DNA of 64,000 nucleotides, from contig NZ_JACAWV010000022.1 in NCBI RefSeq assembly GCF_013390595.1, positions 496,001-560,000 of the forward strand, written 5' to 3'. How positions within the stretch are numbered: position 1 is the stretch's first letter; each line of letters opens with the position of its first letter. A program made the position numbers and the translations under genes. Source of the DNA: Rhizobium sp. RM. GTDB taxonomy: Bacteria; Pseudomonadota; Alphaproteobacteria; Rhizobiales; Rhizobiaceae. The notes below the pieces were generated by a model. It was not told the origin of the DNA. It was given only the letters and a program-made list of their open reading frames with translations, and made no database searches. Shown here piece by piece: positions 33,485 to 43,133 of the stretch.

Positions 33485-34960
33485 TCATGAGAACGGCCTG
33501 ACGGCATGGACCAGATCCTCAGCCGTGAGACCAAGCCCTGCCCTTTGCCCCGCCTCGCCGTGCAACCAGACACCGGCTGCCGCAGCCTCAAAAACGGGCA
33601 CGCCCTGTGCAAGCAAGGCGCCAATGATCCCGGCCAGCACGTCGCCAGATCCGGCCGTTGCCAGAGACGACGGCGCATTCGTATTGACGAGCGCCCTGCC
33701 ATCCGGCGCGGCGATGACGGTATCCGCTCCCTTGTAGACGACGACAGCCCCGCTGCGCGCCGACGCTGCCTGCGCCCGTTCGACCTTGCCAAGTGTGGCA
33801 TCGCCCGCAATGTCAGGAAACAGCCGCGCAAATTCGCCCTCATGCGGCGTTATGACGAAGTGCCCCTTGCCTGACGCCATCAGCGCAAACAGGCTTTCCG
33901 GCTTTTCCTTGAACGCCGTTATGCCATCCGCATCGAGAACAAGTGAAGCGTCCCCGAGAAGAGACACGAAAGCACGCGCCTTCTCAAGATCGCCAAAGCC
34001 GGGACCGAGAACGAAGGTGGCGTGTCGTTTATCCCGCAGCCAAAGACCAAGTTCCTCGACGGTGTCGAGTGGTGAGGTCATCACCGCAGTCAGTGTAATC
34101 GACAGAATATCCAGTGCGGTTTGCGGGGCAGCCACCGTGACGATGCCGGCTCCAGCCTTCAATGCGGCAAGCGACGTCATGCGCGCCGCACCCGTGGCGT
34201 GCGGCGGCCCGGAAAAGACAGTCAGATGACCCCGTTTGAACTTATGCGTTTCCGCGTCAGTTCGCGGCAAGGCGTGTTGCCACAACTGCGGATGATTTTC
34301 TGCCACCTTTCCGGCCTGCGCGGCAAGAATACGTTGGGGGATGCCAATGTCGAACACCTCAAGCACGCCGCACAATTCCCGCCCCGGCAACAGGACATGA
34401 CCGGGCTTGCGCATCATGAACGTCACGGTTCGCGCCGCAGCGAACGCCGCCCCGAGCGCAACACCCCGCCTGCCGCAAAGCCCTGAAGGCAAATCCACTG
34501 CAATGACCGGAAGCTTCGCCGCCGCAACAGCCTCGATCAGCCGCTTCACCTCCAAAGGTACATCACGGGAAAGCCCCGCCCCGAAGATGGCATCGACCAC
34601 CACATCACCGACACTCGGTTCGTAATCCGCCAGGGGCAAAGGCCTCGTTCCGCTCCGCTCATAGGCAAGACGGGCGTCACCCTTGAGATTTGAAGCGTCT
34701 CCCAGCTGATAGACAGCGACATCGGCGCCGGCGGCCGCAAGCGCGCGCGCAGCCACGTAACCGTCGCCACCATTGTTGCCACCCCCGCACAGAACCACGA
34801 AACGGTGAGCGTCGGGATAATGCCTGAGCGCTGTCGCGGCCACAGCCTGCCCGGCCTGTTCCATCAGGCCAAACAGGGCAATTCCGGACTGTCCTGCCGC
34901 CGCATCAACGCGGGACATGGCTTCAGGATCGATGAGGCAGAGAGAGGATTGGAAGATCAT
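33485..34960 (-). CDS. nnr: Bifunctional NAD(P)HX epimerase/dehydratase
   Basis: Repairs hydrated NADH/NADPH. The 491-residue fusion has an N-terminal YjeF_N epimerase domain (about 10-210) with RFVVLCGGGNNGGDGYVAARAL and VVVDAIFGAGLSR, and a C-terminal ADP-dependent dehydratase domain (about 225-485) with TVFSGPPHATGAARM, VLDADGITAF, ITPHEGEFARLFP and ATAGSGDVLAGIIGALLAQG, the last holding the catalytic aspartate and ADP-binding loop. No other gene is coupled to it; it is divergent from glnB. Confidence 0.95.
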   Translation of the reverse strand: MIFQSSLCLIDPEAMSRVDAAAGQSGIALFGLMEQAGQAVAATALRHYPDAHRFVVLCGGGNNGGDGYVAARALAAAGADVAVYQLGDASNLKGDARLAYERSGTRPLPLADYEPSVGDVVVDAIFGAGLSRDVPLEVKRLIEAVAAAKLPVIAVDLPSGLCGRRGVALGAAFAAARTVTFMMRKPGHVLLPGRELCGVLEVFDIGIPQRILAAQAGKVAENHPQLWQHALPRTDAETHKFKRGHLTVFSGPPHATGAARMTSLAALKAGAGIVTVAAPQTALDILSITLTAVMTSPLDTVEELGLWLRDKRHATFVLGPGFGDLEKARAFVSLLGDASLVLDADGITAFKEKPESLFALMASGKGHFVITPHEGEFARLFPDIAGDATLGKVERAQAASARSGAVVVYKGADTVIAAPDGRALVNTNAPSSLATAGSGDVLAGIIGALLAQGVPVFEAAAAGVWLHGEAGQRAGLGLTAEDLVHAVRPFS

Positions 34961-35659
<699 letters not shown>

Positions 35660-35671
35660 TCAAAACCAAAT

Positions 35672-35697
35672 CCTGAGCCGGGGAGGCTCAGGTTTTT
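35672..35697 (+). terminator. Terminator hairpin between glnB and glnA
   Basis: A perfect 8-bp stem (CCTGAGCC / GGCTCAGG) with a five-base loop is followed by TTTTT. It lies 12 bases after glnB and 35 bases before glnA, so it could reduce read-through into glnA or act as an attenuator or processing site. Confidence 0.8.
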
Positions 35698-35731
35698 CAC
35701 CTCGTCATCATCACACTCAAGGAAATCCTAT

Positions 35732-37141
35732 ATGACGACCGCAAACGATATCCTGAAGCAGATCAAGGACAACGACATCAAGTTCGTAGACCTGCGCTTT
35801 ACCGATCCCAAGGGCAAGCTGCAGCACGTCACGATGGATATTTCGTGCGTCGACGAAGACATGTTCGCTGACGGCGTCATGTTCGACGGCTCCTCGATCG
35901 CAGGCTGGAAGGCCATCAACGAGTCCGACATGGTGCTGATGCCCGATCCGGCAACTGTCCACATCGACCCGTTCTTCGCGCAGTCCACCCTCGTTATCCT
36001 TTGCGATATCCTCGACCCGATCTCCGGCGAAGCCTATAACCGCGACCCGCGCGGCACTGCCAAGAAGGCAGAAGCCTACCTCAAGGCTTCCGGTATCGGC
36101 GATACCGTCTATGTCGGCCCCGAGCCTGAATTCTTCGTCTTCGACGACGTGAAGTACAAGGCTGACCCTTACAACACCGGCTTCAAGCTCGATTCTTCCG
36201 AACTGCCGTCCAACGACGACACCGACTACGAGACCGGCAACCTCGGCCACCGTCCGCGCGTCAAGGGCGGCTACTTCCCCGTACCGCCGGTCGACAGCCT
36301 TCAGGACATGCGTTCTGAAATGCTGACGGTTCTGGCCGAAATGGGCGTCGTTGTTGAAAAGCATCACCACGAAGTGGCCTCCGCCCAGCACGAACTGGGT
36401 GTGAAGTTCGACACGCTGGTTTCCAGCGCCGACAAGATGCAGATCTACAAGTACGTTGTGCACCAGGTCGCCAACGCCTACGGCAAGACGGCAACCTTCA
36501 TGCCGAAGCCGATCTTCGGCGACAACGGCTCGGGCATGCACGTTCACCAGTCGATCTGGAAGGGTGGCAAGCCAACCTTCGCAGGCGACGAATATGCTGG
36601 CCTGTCGGAAAATTGCCTCTACTACATCGGCGGCATCATCAAGCATGCCAAGGCAATCAACGCCTTCACCAACCCGACCACCAACTCCTACAAGCGTCTG
36701 GTGCCGGGTTACGAAGCGCCGGTTCTGCTCGCCTACTCCGCGCGCAACCGTTCCGCATCGTGCCGTATTCCGTTCGGCTCCAACCCGAAGGCAAAGCGCG
36801 TCGAAGTTCGCTTCCCTGACCCGACCCAGAACCCCTACCTCGGTTTTGCGGCGATGCTCATGGCTGGCCTCGACGGCATCAAGAACAAGATCCACCCCGG
36901 CAAGCCGATGGACAAGGATCTCTACGACCTGCCGGCCAAGGAACTGAAGAAGATCCCGACCGTCTGCGGTTCGCTGCGCGAAGCACTGGAAAGCCTGGAC
37001 AAGGATCGCAAGTTCCTGACCGCCGGCGGCGTGTTCGATGACGACCAGATCGACAGCTTCATCGAGCTGAAGATGCAGGAAGTCATGCGCTTCGAAATGA
37101 CGCCGCATCCTGTCGAATTCGACATGTACTACTCGGCCTGA
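35732..37141 (+). CDS. glnA: Glutamine synthetase type I
   Basis: Makes glutamine from glutamate, ammonia and ATP; cytoplasmic dodecamer. The 469-residue GSI has [11 protein letters not shown] near the start, the metal/ATP signature [21 protein letters not shown], and the adenylylation site Tyr398 in [15 protein letters not shown], so GlnE control is expected. [26 protein letters not shown] is typical. AAGGAAA precedes the ATG. It follows glnB with an intervening terminator-like hairpin. Confidence 0.98.
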   Translation: MTTANDILKQIKDNDIKFVDLRFTDPKGKLQHVTMDISCVDEDMFADGVMFDGSSIAGWKAINESDMVLMPDPATVHIDPFFAQSTLVILCDILDPISGEAYNRDPRGTAKKAEAYLKASGIGDTVYVGPEPEFFVFDDVKYKADPYNTGFKLDSSELPSNDDTDYETGNLGHRPRVKGGYFPVPPVDSLQDMRSEMLTVLAEMGVVVEKHHHEVASAQHELGVKFDTLVSSADKMQIYKYVVHQVANAYGKTATFMPKPIFGDNGSGMHVHQSIWKGGKPTFAGDEYAGLSENCLYYIGGIIKHAKAINAFTNPTTNSYKRLVPGYEAPVLLAYSARNRSASCRIPFGSNPKAKRVEVRFPDPTQNPYLGFAAMLMAGLDGIKNKIHPGKPMDKDLYDLPAKELKKIPTVCGSLREALESLDKDRKFLTAGGVFDDDQIDSFIELKMQEVMRFEMTPHPVEFDMYYSA

Positions 37142-37179
37142 TTACCCTTCGGACGCCGCAAAGGCGCCCGGACCGGTTT

Positions 37180-37209
37180 CGGCGGCTTTCCCAGGAAAGC
37201 CGCCGTTTT
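37180..37209 (+). terminator. Rho-independent terminator of glnA
   Basis: CGGCGGCTTTC / GAAAGCCGCCG forms a perfect long stem with a four-base loop, followed by TTTTC. Confidence 0.92.
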
Positions 37210-37239
37210 CATTTGAAACAAAGCCTGCTGATAAAAACC

Positions 37240-38160
37240 ATGTCCACATCCCCCGCCTCCCAGCCCGCTGCCCGCACGACCGACTGGTTGATCTTTCTGG
37301 CCGTTCCGATCTTCTTTTCAAGCAACGTCATTTTCGGGCGCGGCGTCATTGGTGAAGTGTCGCCGTTTACGACCGCTTTCATTCGCTGGATCGGCTCCAG
37401 CCTGATCATTGCACCCTTCATGATTGCCGACTGGCGCAACTGCGTTCAGTTCATCACGAAGAAGACCGTGCTGTGGCTCTGCCTCGGCATTCTCGGCATG
37501 GGTATCTGCGGCGGCGTGGTCTATTGGGGGCTGACGGAAACAACCGCCTCAAACGGCACGCTGATCTACACGACTTCGTCGTTGTTCATCATCCTCTTCC
37601 AGCGGATCTTTCAGGGGCGGAAGATCAAGCCGCTGGAAATGATCGGCATGATGATCGCCTTCGTCGGCGTCGGTGTGATCGTTCTCAAAGGCGACATTAA
37701 TGCGCTGTGGCATCTGAATTTCAACATCGGCGATTTCGCCATCCTGACCGGGGCCATTTCGTTTGCGATCTATTCCATGCTGTTGCGTGAGCCGGCAGCC
37801 CGCAGCATGGCTTCCCTCAGCCTTTTTGGCCTGATCGCCTTTTCCGGCGCGCTGGTTCTCTTGCCGCCTGCGGCGATCGAGGTCGCGCACGGCGGCATGC
37901 TGCCAACCACCCTCACCGCCTGGGCCAAGATCGGCGGGATCATCCTCTTCGCGTCGCTGCTGGCGTTTTATTGTTTCACCCATACGGTGCGGGTTTTCGG
38001 CCCTGCAACGGCAGGCATCACGCTCTACATGATGCCGCCGATCTCGATCGTCATGGCAACCATGTTCCTTGGCGAGACCTTTGAAACCTACCATGCCATC
38101 GGCATCGTGCTGGTCACCGGCGGTGTCGTCCTTTCCACGGCGCCAATCGGGCGCCGATAG
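37240..38160 (+). CDS. EamA/DMT-family transporter
   Basis: A 306-residue inner-membrane transporter of the drug/metabolite superfamily. About ten hydrophobic segments form two EamA repeats (about 20-150 and 165-300); VYWGLTETTASNGTLIYTTSSLFIILF and AGITLYMMPPISIVMATMFLGETFE are the usual repeat-end signatures. Members export amino acids, purines or other metabolites; the substrate is unknown. The ATG at 37240 has no strong ribosome binding site; a TTG at 37213 is an alternative. It follows glnA but beyond its terminator. Confidence 0.9.
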   Translation: MSTSPASQPAARTTDWLIFLAVPIFFSSNVIFGRGVIGEVSPFTTAFIRWIGSSLIIAPFMIADWRNCVQFITKKTVLWLCLGILGMGICGGVVYWGLTETTASNGTLIYTTSSLFIILFQRIFQGRKIKPLEMIGMMIAFVGVGVIVLKGDINALWHLNFNIGDFAILTGAISFAIYSMLLREPAARSMASLSLFGLIAFSGALVLLPPAAIEVAHGGMLPTTLTAWAKIGGIILFASLLAFYCFTHTVRVFGPATAGITLYMMPPISIVMATMFLGETFETYHAIGIVLVTGGVVLSTAPIGRR

Positions 38161-38191
38161 GACGCGATCCGCCGGCCCGACACCTCAAGGA

Positions 38192-38219
38192 CTTGATATT
38201 TCCTTGCGCGCCCCCACAT
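38192..38219 (+). promoter_or_regulatory. Possible sigma-32 promoter of hspQ
   Basis: CTTGAT and CCCACAT are separated by 15 bases and lie about 26 bases ahead of the hspQ start, resembling the alphaproteobacterial RpoH consensus. A heat-shock promoter is expected for hspQ, but the -10 element is imperfect. Confidence 0.4.
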
Positions 38220-38244
38220 CATGTAGGGAAAGGAAGGTCATGCC

Positions 38245-38574
38245 ATGAAACAACGAGACGCAAAATTCACGCTTGGTGAGATCGTTCGCCATAAGGTGTT
38301 TCCGTTCCGAGGTGTGATTGTCGATGTCGACCCGGAATATGCCAACACCGAGGAATGGTGGAATGCCATCCCTGCGGAAATAAGGCCGGATCGCGACCAG
38401 CCGTTTTATCATCTTCTGGCTGAGAACGAGGAAACGGAATATGTCGCCTATGTCTCTGAACAGAACCTTGTTCATGATGACAACGAGACACCGTTGAGAA
38501 ACCCGAACATCGGACGCCTCTTCGACAAGGCGCCAAACGGTGAATGGCGACCGAAGATGTCGACTGCGCACTAA
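38245..38574 (+). CDS. hspQ: Heat shock protein HspQ
   Basis: A 109-residue HspQ (YccV-like) protein that binds hemimethylated DNA and acts as a Lon specificity factor in other bacteria. The family core is AKFTLGEIVRHKVFPFRGVIVDVDPEYANTEEWW, then DQPFYHLLAENEETEYVAYVSEQNL, both diagnostic. The alphaproteobacterial form carries an extra acidic central stretch. GGAAGG precedes the ATG. It is a monocistron ending at a shared bidirectional terminator. Confidence 0.95.
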   Translation: MKQRDAKFTLGEIVRHKVFPFRGVIVDVDPEYANTEEWWNAIPAEIRPDRDQPFYHLLAENEETEYVAYVSEQNLVHDDNETPLRNPNIGRLFDKAPNGEWRPKMSTAH

Positions 38575-38623
38575 GCGCCTGACGACAAGCAGTCATCGCG
38601 CACCTCATTACGCACCAGGGCAT

Positions 38624-38656
38624 AAAAAAACCGGTCTGTTTCCAGACCGGTTTTTT
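38624..38656. terminator. Bidirectional terminator between hspQ and the IalB gene
   Basis: AAAAAACCGGTCTG / CAGACCGGTTTTTT forms a perfect stem with A- and T-runs on both sides, serving the two convergent genes. Confidence 0.93.
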
Positions 38657-38676
38657 CTTTCGCCATAAGCGAGAAA

Positions 38677-39324
38677 TCAGGGCTTCGGAGCAGCCTTGGC
38701 AGCGTCCTGAGCAGCTTCGAGCTTCTTGCGAGCCTCTTCAGCCTTCTTCTGCATGCCTTCCTGCAGGGTACGCTGGCTTTCAGCGAGCTGCGACTGGGTG
38801 ATCGGCGCGCCATCATAGGCACCGGTGAAGCCAGTGAGGGCAATCTTGATCGGGTTCGGCGCACGGCGGAAGTTGATCGAGGTGAAGACAACCTCGCTAC
38901 CCTTCTTCAGCGAAGCGATCATTGCATCTGTGAGCGGGATTTCGGCGGTGCACTTGTCCGGAAGGCAGACAGCGTAGTCGAGCTTCTGGCCCTTGCCGCC
39001 ATCGATCTGCATCTGCACGCCCGGAGGAATGAGACGCGCGGTCGGTACGGAAACCTGAAGCAGCTTGCGGTTGACCTTGCCTTCGACAGTGATGAGGCCG
39101 ACAGCGGTGATCATCTGGCCGTTCTGGGCAAGAACCACGTTCTGCACGACGCAGACGTCGTTGTCTTCCTGCTTGGAGCAGGTCTTGAACCAGCCGAGCG
39201 GCGGAGCGCCAGCCGGTGCGGCAGCTTCCTGCGCCTGCGAAACAGCCGGAGCAGCAACCGCGCCCAGAGAAAGAACGAGAGCGGACAGAGCCGTCCGGGT
39301 GAAAATGTTTGCCTTTTGCATCAT
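38677..39324 (-). CDS. Invasion-associated locus B (IalB) family protein
   Basis: A 215-residue exported protein. Signal peptide about 1-31 (FTRTALSALVLSLGAVAAPAVSQA). The IalB domain contains WFKTCSKQEDNDVCVVQNVVLAQNGQMITAVGL, VPTARLIPPGVQMQIDGGKGQKLDYAVCLPDKCTAEIPL and GSEVVFTSINF; the four cysteines are expected to form two disulphides. In Bartonella the prototype aids erythrocyte entry, but in rhizobia the family is a general periplasmic protein. The tail is a charged, Ala/Lys-rich helix. Start chosen at the first of two tandem ATGs. Confidence 0.92.
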   Translation of the reverse strand: MMQKANIFTRTALSALVLSLGAVAAPAVSQAQEAAAPAGAPPLGWFKTCSKQEDNDVCVVQNVVLAQNGQMITAVGLITVEGKVNRKLLQVSVPTARLIPPGVQMQIDGGKGQKLDYAVCLPDKCTAEIPLTDAMIASLKKGSEVVFTSINFRRAPNPIKIALTGFTGAYDGAPITQSQLAESQRTLQEGMQKKAEEARKKLEAAQDAAKAAPKP

Positions 39325-39599
39325 AAGAGTTCCGTCTCCTGAATGTCTGCCGGAACAGAACGCAAGGTCCTGCTTGTCGATGGCGGTATCCTTCTGCCCG
39401 TTCAACTGTCGTTTAAATGAGGCAAATGCGTGACCCGTCTCTTCCGGCCACCCTGTTACATGCCGTTCGGCGCGATATCCAGCGTTTCTTTAACTTTTTC
39501 TTGAGCGGAGGCAAGATTTCGGGCCCTTGCCTGCCTTCCCGGCGGGCTTGTGTTACAGTCCGGCCAGAATCAGACCGGCAGTTGAGACAGGATAGTGAA

Positions 39600-41426
39600 A
39601 TGCGTAACCTTGCGGCCCTTATTCCCGCATTGTTTTTTTCGAGCGTCGCCTTTGCGCAGCCGCTTCACGGGATTTCCATGCACGGTACTCCCGCCCTTTC
39701 GCCGGACTATAAACACTTCTCCTACGTCAACCCGGACGTGAAGAAGGGTGGACGCGTCTCCTATGGCGTCGTCGGCACCTTCGACGCGCTCAATCCCTTT
39801 GTTCTCAAAGGAATGCGCACGACCGCACGCGGCGTATGGGACCCTGAATTCGGCAATCTGCTTTACGAACCCCTGATGCAGCGTTCGAATGACGAGCCCT
39901 TCTCGCTCTATGGTCTGCTGGCGGAAACCGCCGAATGGGATGAGGAGCGCACCTTCATCCAGTTCAACCTCAATCCCAAGGCAAAGTGGTCTGACGGGCA
40001 GCCGGTGACGCCTGACGACGTGATCTTCACCTTCAATCTTCTGAAGGAAAAAGGCCGCCCACCCTTCGACAGCCGCCTGAATGGCGTCGAAAAAATGGAA
40101 AAGGTCGGCGATCACAGCGTTCGTTTCACCTTCAACGACAAGGCAAACCGCGAAACGCCGCTGATTCTTGCCTCTTCCACCCCGATCCTGCCGAAACACG
40201 CGATCGATCCGGAAAAATTCGAACAGGCAGGCCTCGGTCCGGTCATCGGCTCCGGTCCTTATCGAATCAAGACATTGCGGCCAGGCGAACGAATCGTCTG
40301 GGAGCGGAACCCGGATTACTGGGGCAAGGACATTCCGGCCAAGGTCGGCTTCGACAATTATGATGAAATCAGCGTGATGTATTTCCTGCAGGTGCCAACA
40401 ATGTTCGAAGCCTTCAAGAAGGGCGACATCGACATCTACCCGGAAGGCGATGCAATCAACGGCACCTCCGACACCTCGCACTGGGGTCAGGCCTATAACT
40501 TCCCCGCCGTGCATCGTGGCGACATCGCCAAGGACGTCTTCCAGCCGAAATTGCCATCCGGCATGTTCGGTTTCATCTTCAACACGCGCCGCTCCGTCTT
40601 CGCCGATGAAAAGGTGCGCGAAGGTCTGTCCTATGCGCTCGATTTCGAATGGCTGAACAGGAACATTCTGGGCGGTGCCTTCAAGCGCACCCAGAGCTAC
40701 TGGCAGAATTCGCCGCTTGGCGCTTACGGTAATGCGGCCGATGAGCGGGAACTCACCCTGCTTGGCGACGCGGCAAAACGACTGTCGCCAGAGTTGCTGG
40801 CCGGCACCTACGCATTGCCGGAGACCGATGGTTCCGGCGTCGACCGCAAGGTTCTCAAGATGGCCGTGGATACGCTGAAAGAAGCGGGCTACACCATCAA
40901 GAACGGCCGGATGAGCAATGCGGACGGGCGCCCGCTGACGTTCGAGGTGATGACCCAGAATCCGGCACAGGAGCGCATCGCACTCGCCTATCAGCGATCA
41001 CTGAAGCTGATAGGGGTCGACATGGCGATCCGCTCGGTTGACGATGGCCAATATCAGGCGCGGTCGAACAGTTTCGACTACGACATGATTATCCGCTCCT
41101 ACCCCTCGTCGCTGTCGCCGGGCGCGGAGCAGTTGAACCGCTGGAGTTCTCTGTCGAGAGACGCCCAGGGCAGCTTCAACTATGCGGGTGCGGCTGATCC
41201 CGATATAGACCGGATGATCGATGCCCTGTTACAGGCCCGCTCGACAGAAGATTTTCAGGCGGCTGTCCGCGCTTATGACCGCCTGCTCGTCGCCGAACAC
41301 TTCGTCATCCCGCTCTATTACATCGGAGCGCAGTGGGTGGCACGCTGGAAGTATATCGAACGACCGGACATGACACCGGTGTTCGGCAATCAGAAACAGA
41401 CCTGGTGGGATGCGCGCGCACAATAG
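39600..41426 (+). CDS. Family-5 extracellular solute-binding protein (YejA-like)
   Basis: A 608-residue periplasmic binding protein. Signal peptide MRNLAALIPALFFSSVAFA, then HGISMHGTPALSPDYKHFSYVNPDVKKGG, the start typical of YejA-like microcin C/oligopeptide binding proteins. SBP_bac_5 core features include WSDGQPVTPDDVIFTFN, IGSGPYRIKTLRPGERIVWERNPDYWGKD and AFKKGDIDIYPEGDA. No cognate permease or ATPase gene is adjacent, so it must share components encoded elsewhere. AGGAT precedes the ATG at 39600; upstream frame is non-coding in character. Confidence 0.93.
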   Translation: MRNLAALIPALFFSSVAFAQPLHGISMHGTPALSPDYKHFSYVNPDVKKGGRVSYGVVGTFDALNPFVLKGMRTTARGVWDPEFGNLLYEPLMQRSNDEPFSLYGLLAETAEWDEERTFIQFNLNPKAKWSDGQPVTPDDVIFTFNLLKEKGRPPFDSRLNGVEKMEKVGDHSVRFTFNDKANRETPLILASSTPILPKHAIDPEKFEQAGLGPVIGSGPYRIKTLRPGERIVWERNPDYWGKDIPAKVGFDNYDEISVMYFLQVPTMFEAFKKGDIDIYPEGDAINGTSDTSHWGQAYNFPAVHRGDIAKDVFQPKLPSGMFGFIFNTRRSVFADEKVREGLSYALDFEWLNRNILGGAFKRTQSYWQNSPLGAYGNAADERELTLLGDAAKRLSPELLAGTYALPETDGSGVDRKVLKMAVDTLKEAGYTIKNGRMSNADGRPLTFEVMTQNPAQERIALAYQRSLKLIGVDMAIRSVDDGQYQARSNSFDYDMIIRSYPSSLSPGAEQLNRWSSLSRDAQGSFNYAGAADPDIDRMIDALLQARSTEDFQAAVRAYDRLLVAEHFVIPLYYIGAQWVARWKYIERPDMTPVFGNQKQTWWDARAQ

Positions 41427-41459
41427 CCGCGCCGCCGGTCGGAAATTCGGAGAAAAACC

Positions 41460-42128
41460 ATGGAACGCATCGTTATCGACGTCGTATCGGATATGGTCTG
41501 CCCCTGGTGTTACCTCGGCAAGGCACGACTCGATCTTGCCATCGCCGAAGTGCAGGATGAGGTCAGTGTGGACGTGAACTGGCGTCCCTACCGCCTCAAC
41601 CCGGATTATCCGCCGGAAGGCGTCGACCAGAAAGCCGCTCTCGAGGAAAAGCTCGGCAAGGAGCGTCTGGAGCAGGCGCACACCACGCTGACGCAGCTCG
41701 GCAAGGAAGTCGGCATTCACTATGATTTCGATGCCATCAAGATCGGCCCGAACACGCTCGATGCGCACCGCCTTTCGCTCTGGGCGCACGCCGAAGGTCG
41801 CGAAGTTCAAGAAAAGGTCGTCAACGGCCTGTTCAAGGCGAATTTCGAAGAAGGCCGTAATATCGGCGACCATGCGGTTTTGACCGACGTTGCTGAAAAG
41901 GCCGGCATGGACCGTGCCGTCGTTTCGCGACTGCTGGCATCGGATGCCGACAAGGACACCGTACTGGCGGAAATCGATGCCGCCCAGCAGATGGGCGTTT
42001 CCGGCGTGCCGTTTTTCATTCTCGATCAGAAATACGCGATAAGCGGCGCGCAAACGCCCGATGTCCTAATTGCTGCACTGCGGGATATTGCAAAAATGAA
42101 GGCTGAAGAGCATAGAGCGATGAACTGA
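41460..42128 (+). CDS. DsbA-family oxidoreductase (FrnE-like)
   Basis: A 222-residue cytoplasmic thioredoxin-fold protein of the FrnE/2-hydroxychromene isomerase-like group. The redox motif is Cys14-Pro-Trp-Cys17 (SDMVCPWCYLGKARLDLAI), with NWRPYRLNPDYPPEGVD following and SGVPFFILDQKYAISGAQ holding the cis-proline. No signal peptide. FrnE proteins are linked to oxidative-stress tolerance. GGAGAAA precedes the ATG. It follows the solute-binding protein gene by 33 bases, so the pair may be co-transcribed. Confidence 0.92.
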   Translation: MERIVIDVVSDMVCPWCYLGKARLDLAIAEVQDEVSVDVNWRPYRLNPDYPPEGVDQKAALEEKLGKERLEQAHTTLTQLGKEVGIHYDFDAIKIGPNTLDAHRLSLWAHAEGREVQEKVVNGLFKANFEEGRNIGDHAVLTDVAEKAGMDRAVVSRLLASDADKDTVLAEIDAAQQMGVSGVPFFILDQKYAISGAQTPDVLIAALRDIAKMKAEEHRAMN

Positions 42129-42179
42129 CGGCAAACGCCGGCAGTTCTATCCTGAACGATATGCTGTTGGTGTTTTCCC

Positions 42180-43127
42180 ATGTCAGACCAGTCCCTGAAG
42201 GGCATCCTGCTCGCCTTTGCTGCTTTCGCCGCATATGCTTGGAGTGATGCCAGCGTAAAACTCATCGAAGGGCAGCTTTCGCCGATCCAGTCCGCGTTTT
42301 TTGGCGCCTTTTTCGGTCTGTTTGCCCTGCCCTTCATTCGCAAACGCAACGACCGCTGGGTTGACATCGTCAGGACGACCAATCGTCCGCTCTGGCTGAT
42401 CCGCTTTTTTGCCTCGGGTATCGGCGCGGTCGGCAGCGTCACCGCCTTTACCCATCTGTCGATGGCCGAGGCCTTCGCGTTGATCTTCCTGCTTCCCTCC
42501 TTCGTTACCATCATGTCGGTGGTGTTCCTGAAGGAGCAGGTCGGCATCAAGCGCTGGTCTGCGGTCCTCATCGGTTTTGCCGGTGTTCTGATTATCCTGC
42601 GCCCCGGTTTCCGTGAGCTGTCGATCGGCCATCTCGGCGCCATTCTCGGCGGTTTCGGCGGCGCTCTGACCATCGTGATTTTCCGTGCCATGGGACCGTC
42701 GGAAAAGAACATTTCGCTTTATGGCGCGGGCGTTCTGGGCTGTCTCGTCATCTGTGGCATTGCCATGGTGCCGACATTCGCCCCGCCAACCGGTCATCAA
42801 TGGCTGCTTCTCGCCGGGTACGGCCTGCTTGGCGCGCTCGCCAACGTGTTGATCATGTATGCAGCACAATACGCGCCGGCCGCGATGATTGGCCCGACGC
42901 AATATAGCCAGATGCTCTGGGCAATCTTTTTCGGTTACCTGATTTTCGGTGACCACGTCGATGGCTGGATGCTGGTCGGCATCGTTCTCATCGTCGGTTC
43001 CGGTCTCCTGACGCTGGTTCGCGAAAAGCAGCGCAAGGTTCCCCTGCCCACATCCATTGCCGCCACCGACCAGAACGTCGCAGTGGCAATGACGCCGCAA
43101 GACGGCGACGACAGCAAGGCGAGCTGA
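42180..43127 (+). CDS. EamA/DMT-family transporter (second)
   Basis: A 315-residue ten-helix DMT transporter. The two EamA halves cover about 5-140 and 155-290; features are FAAYAWSDASVKLIEGQLSPIQSAFFGAFFGL at the start, TAFTHLSMAEAFALIFLLPSFVTIMSVVFLKEQ ending the first half, and GPTQYSQMLWAIFFGYLIFGDHVD ending the second. The C-terminal ~30 residues are a polar cytoplasmic tail. Substrate unknown. It starts 51 bases after the FrnE-like gene and ends seven bases from the mfd stop. Confidence 0.9.
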   Translation: MSDQSLKGILLAFAAFAAYAWSDASVKLIEGQLSPIQSAFFGAFFGLFALPFIRKRNDRWVDIVRTTNRPLWLIRFFASGIGAVGSVTAFTHLSMAEAFALIFLLPSFVTIMSVVFLKEQVGIKRWSAVLIGFAGVLIILRPGFRELSIGHLGAILGGFGGALTIVIFRAMGPSEKNISLYGAGVLGCLVICGIAMVPTFAPPTGHQWLLLAGYGLLGALANVLIMYAAQYAPAAMIGPTQYSQMLWAIFFGYLIFGDHVDGWMLVGIVLIVGSGLLTLVREKQRKVPLPTSIAATDQNVAVAMTPQDGDDSKAS

Positions 43128-43133
43128 GAAACC

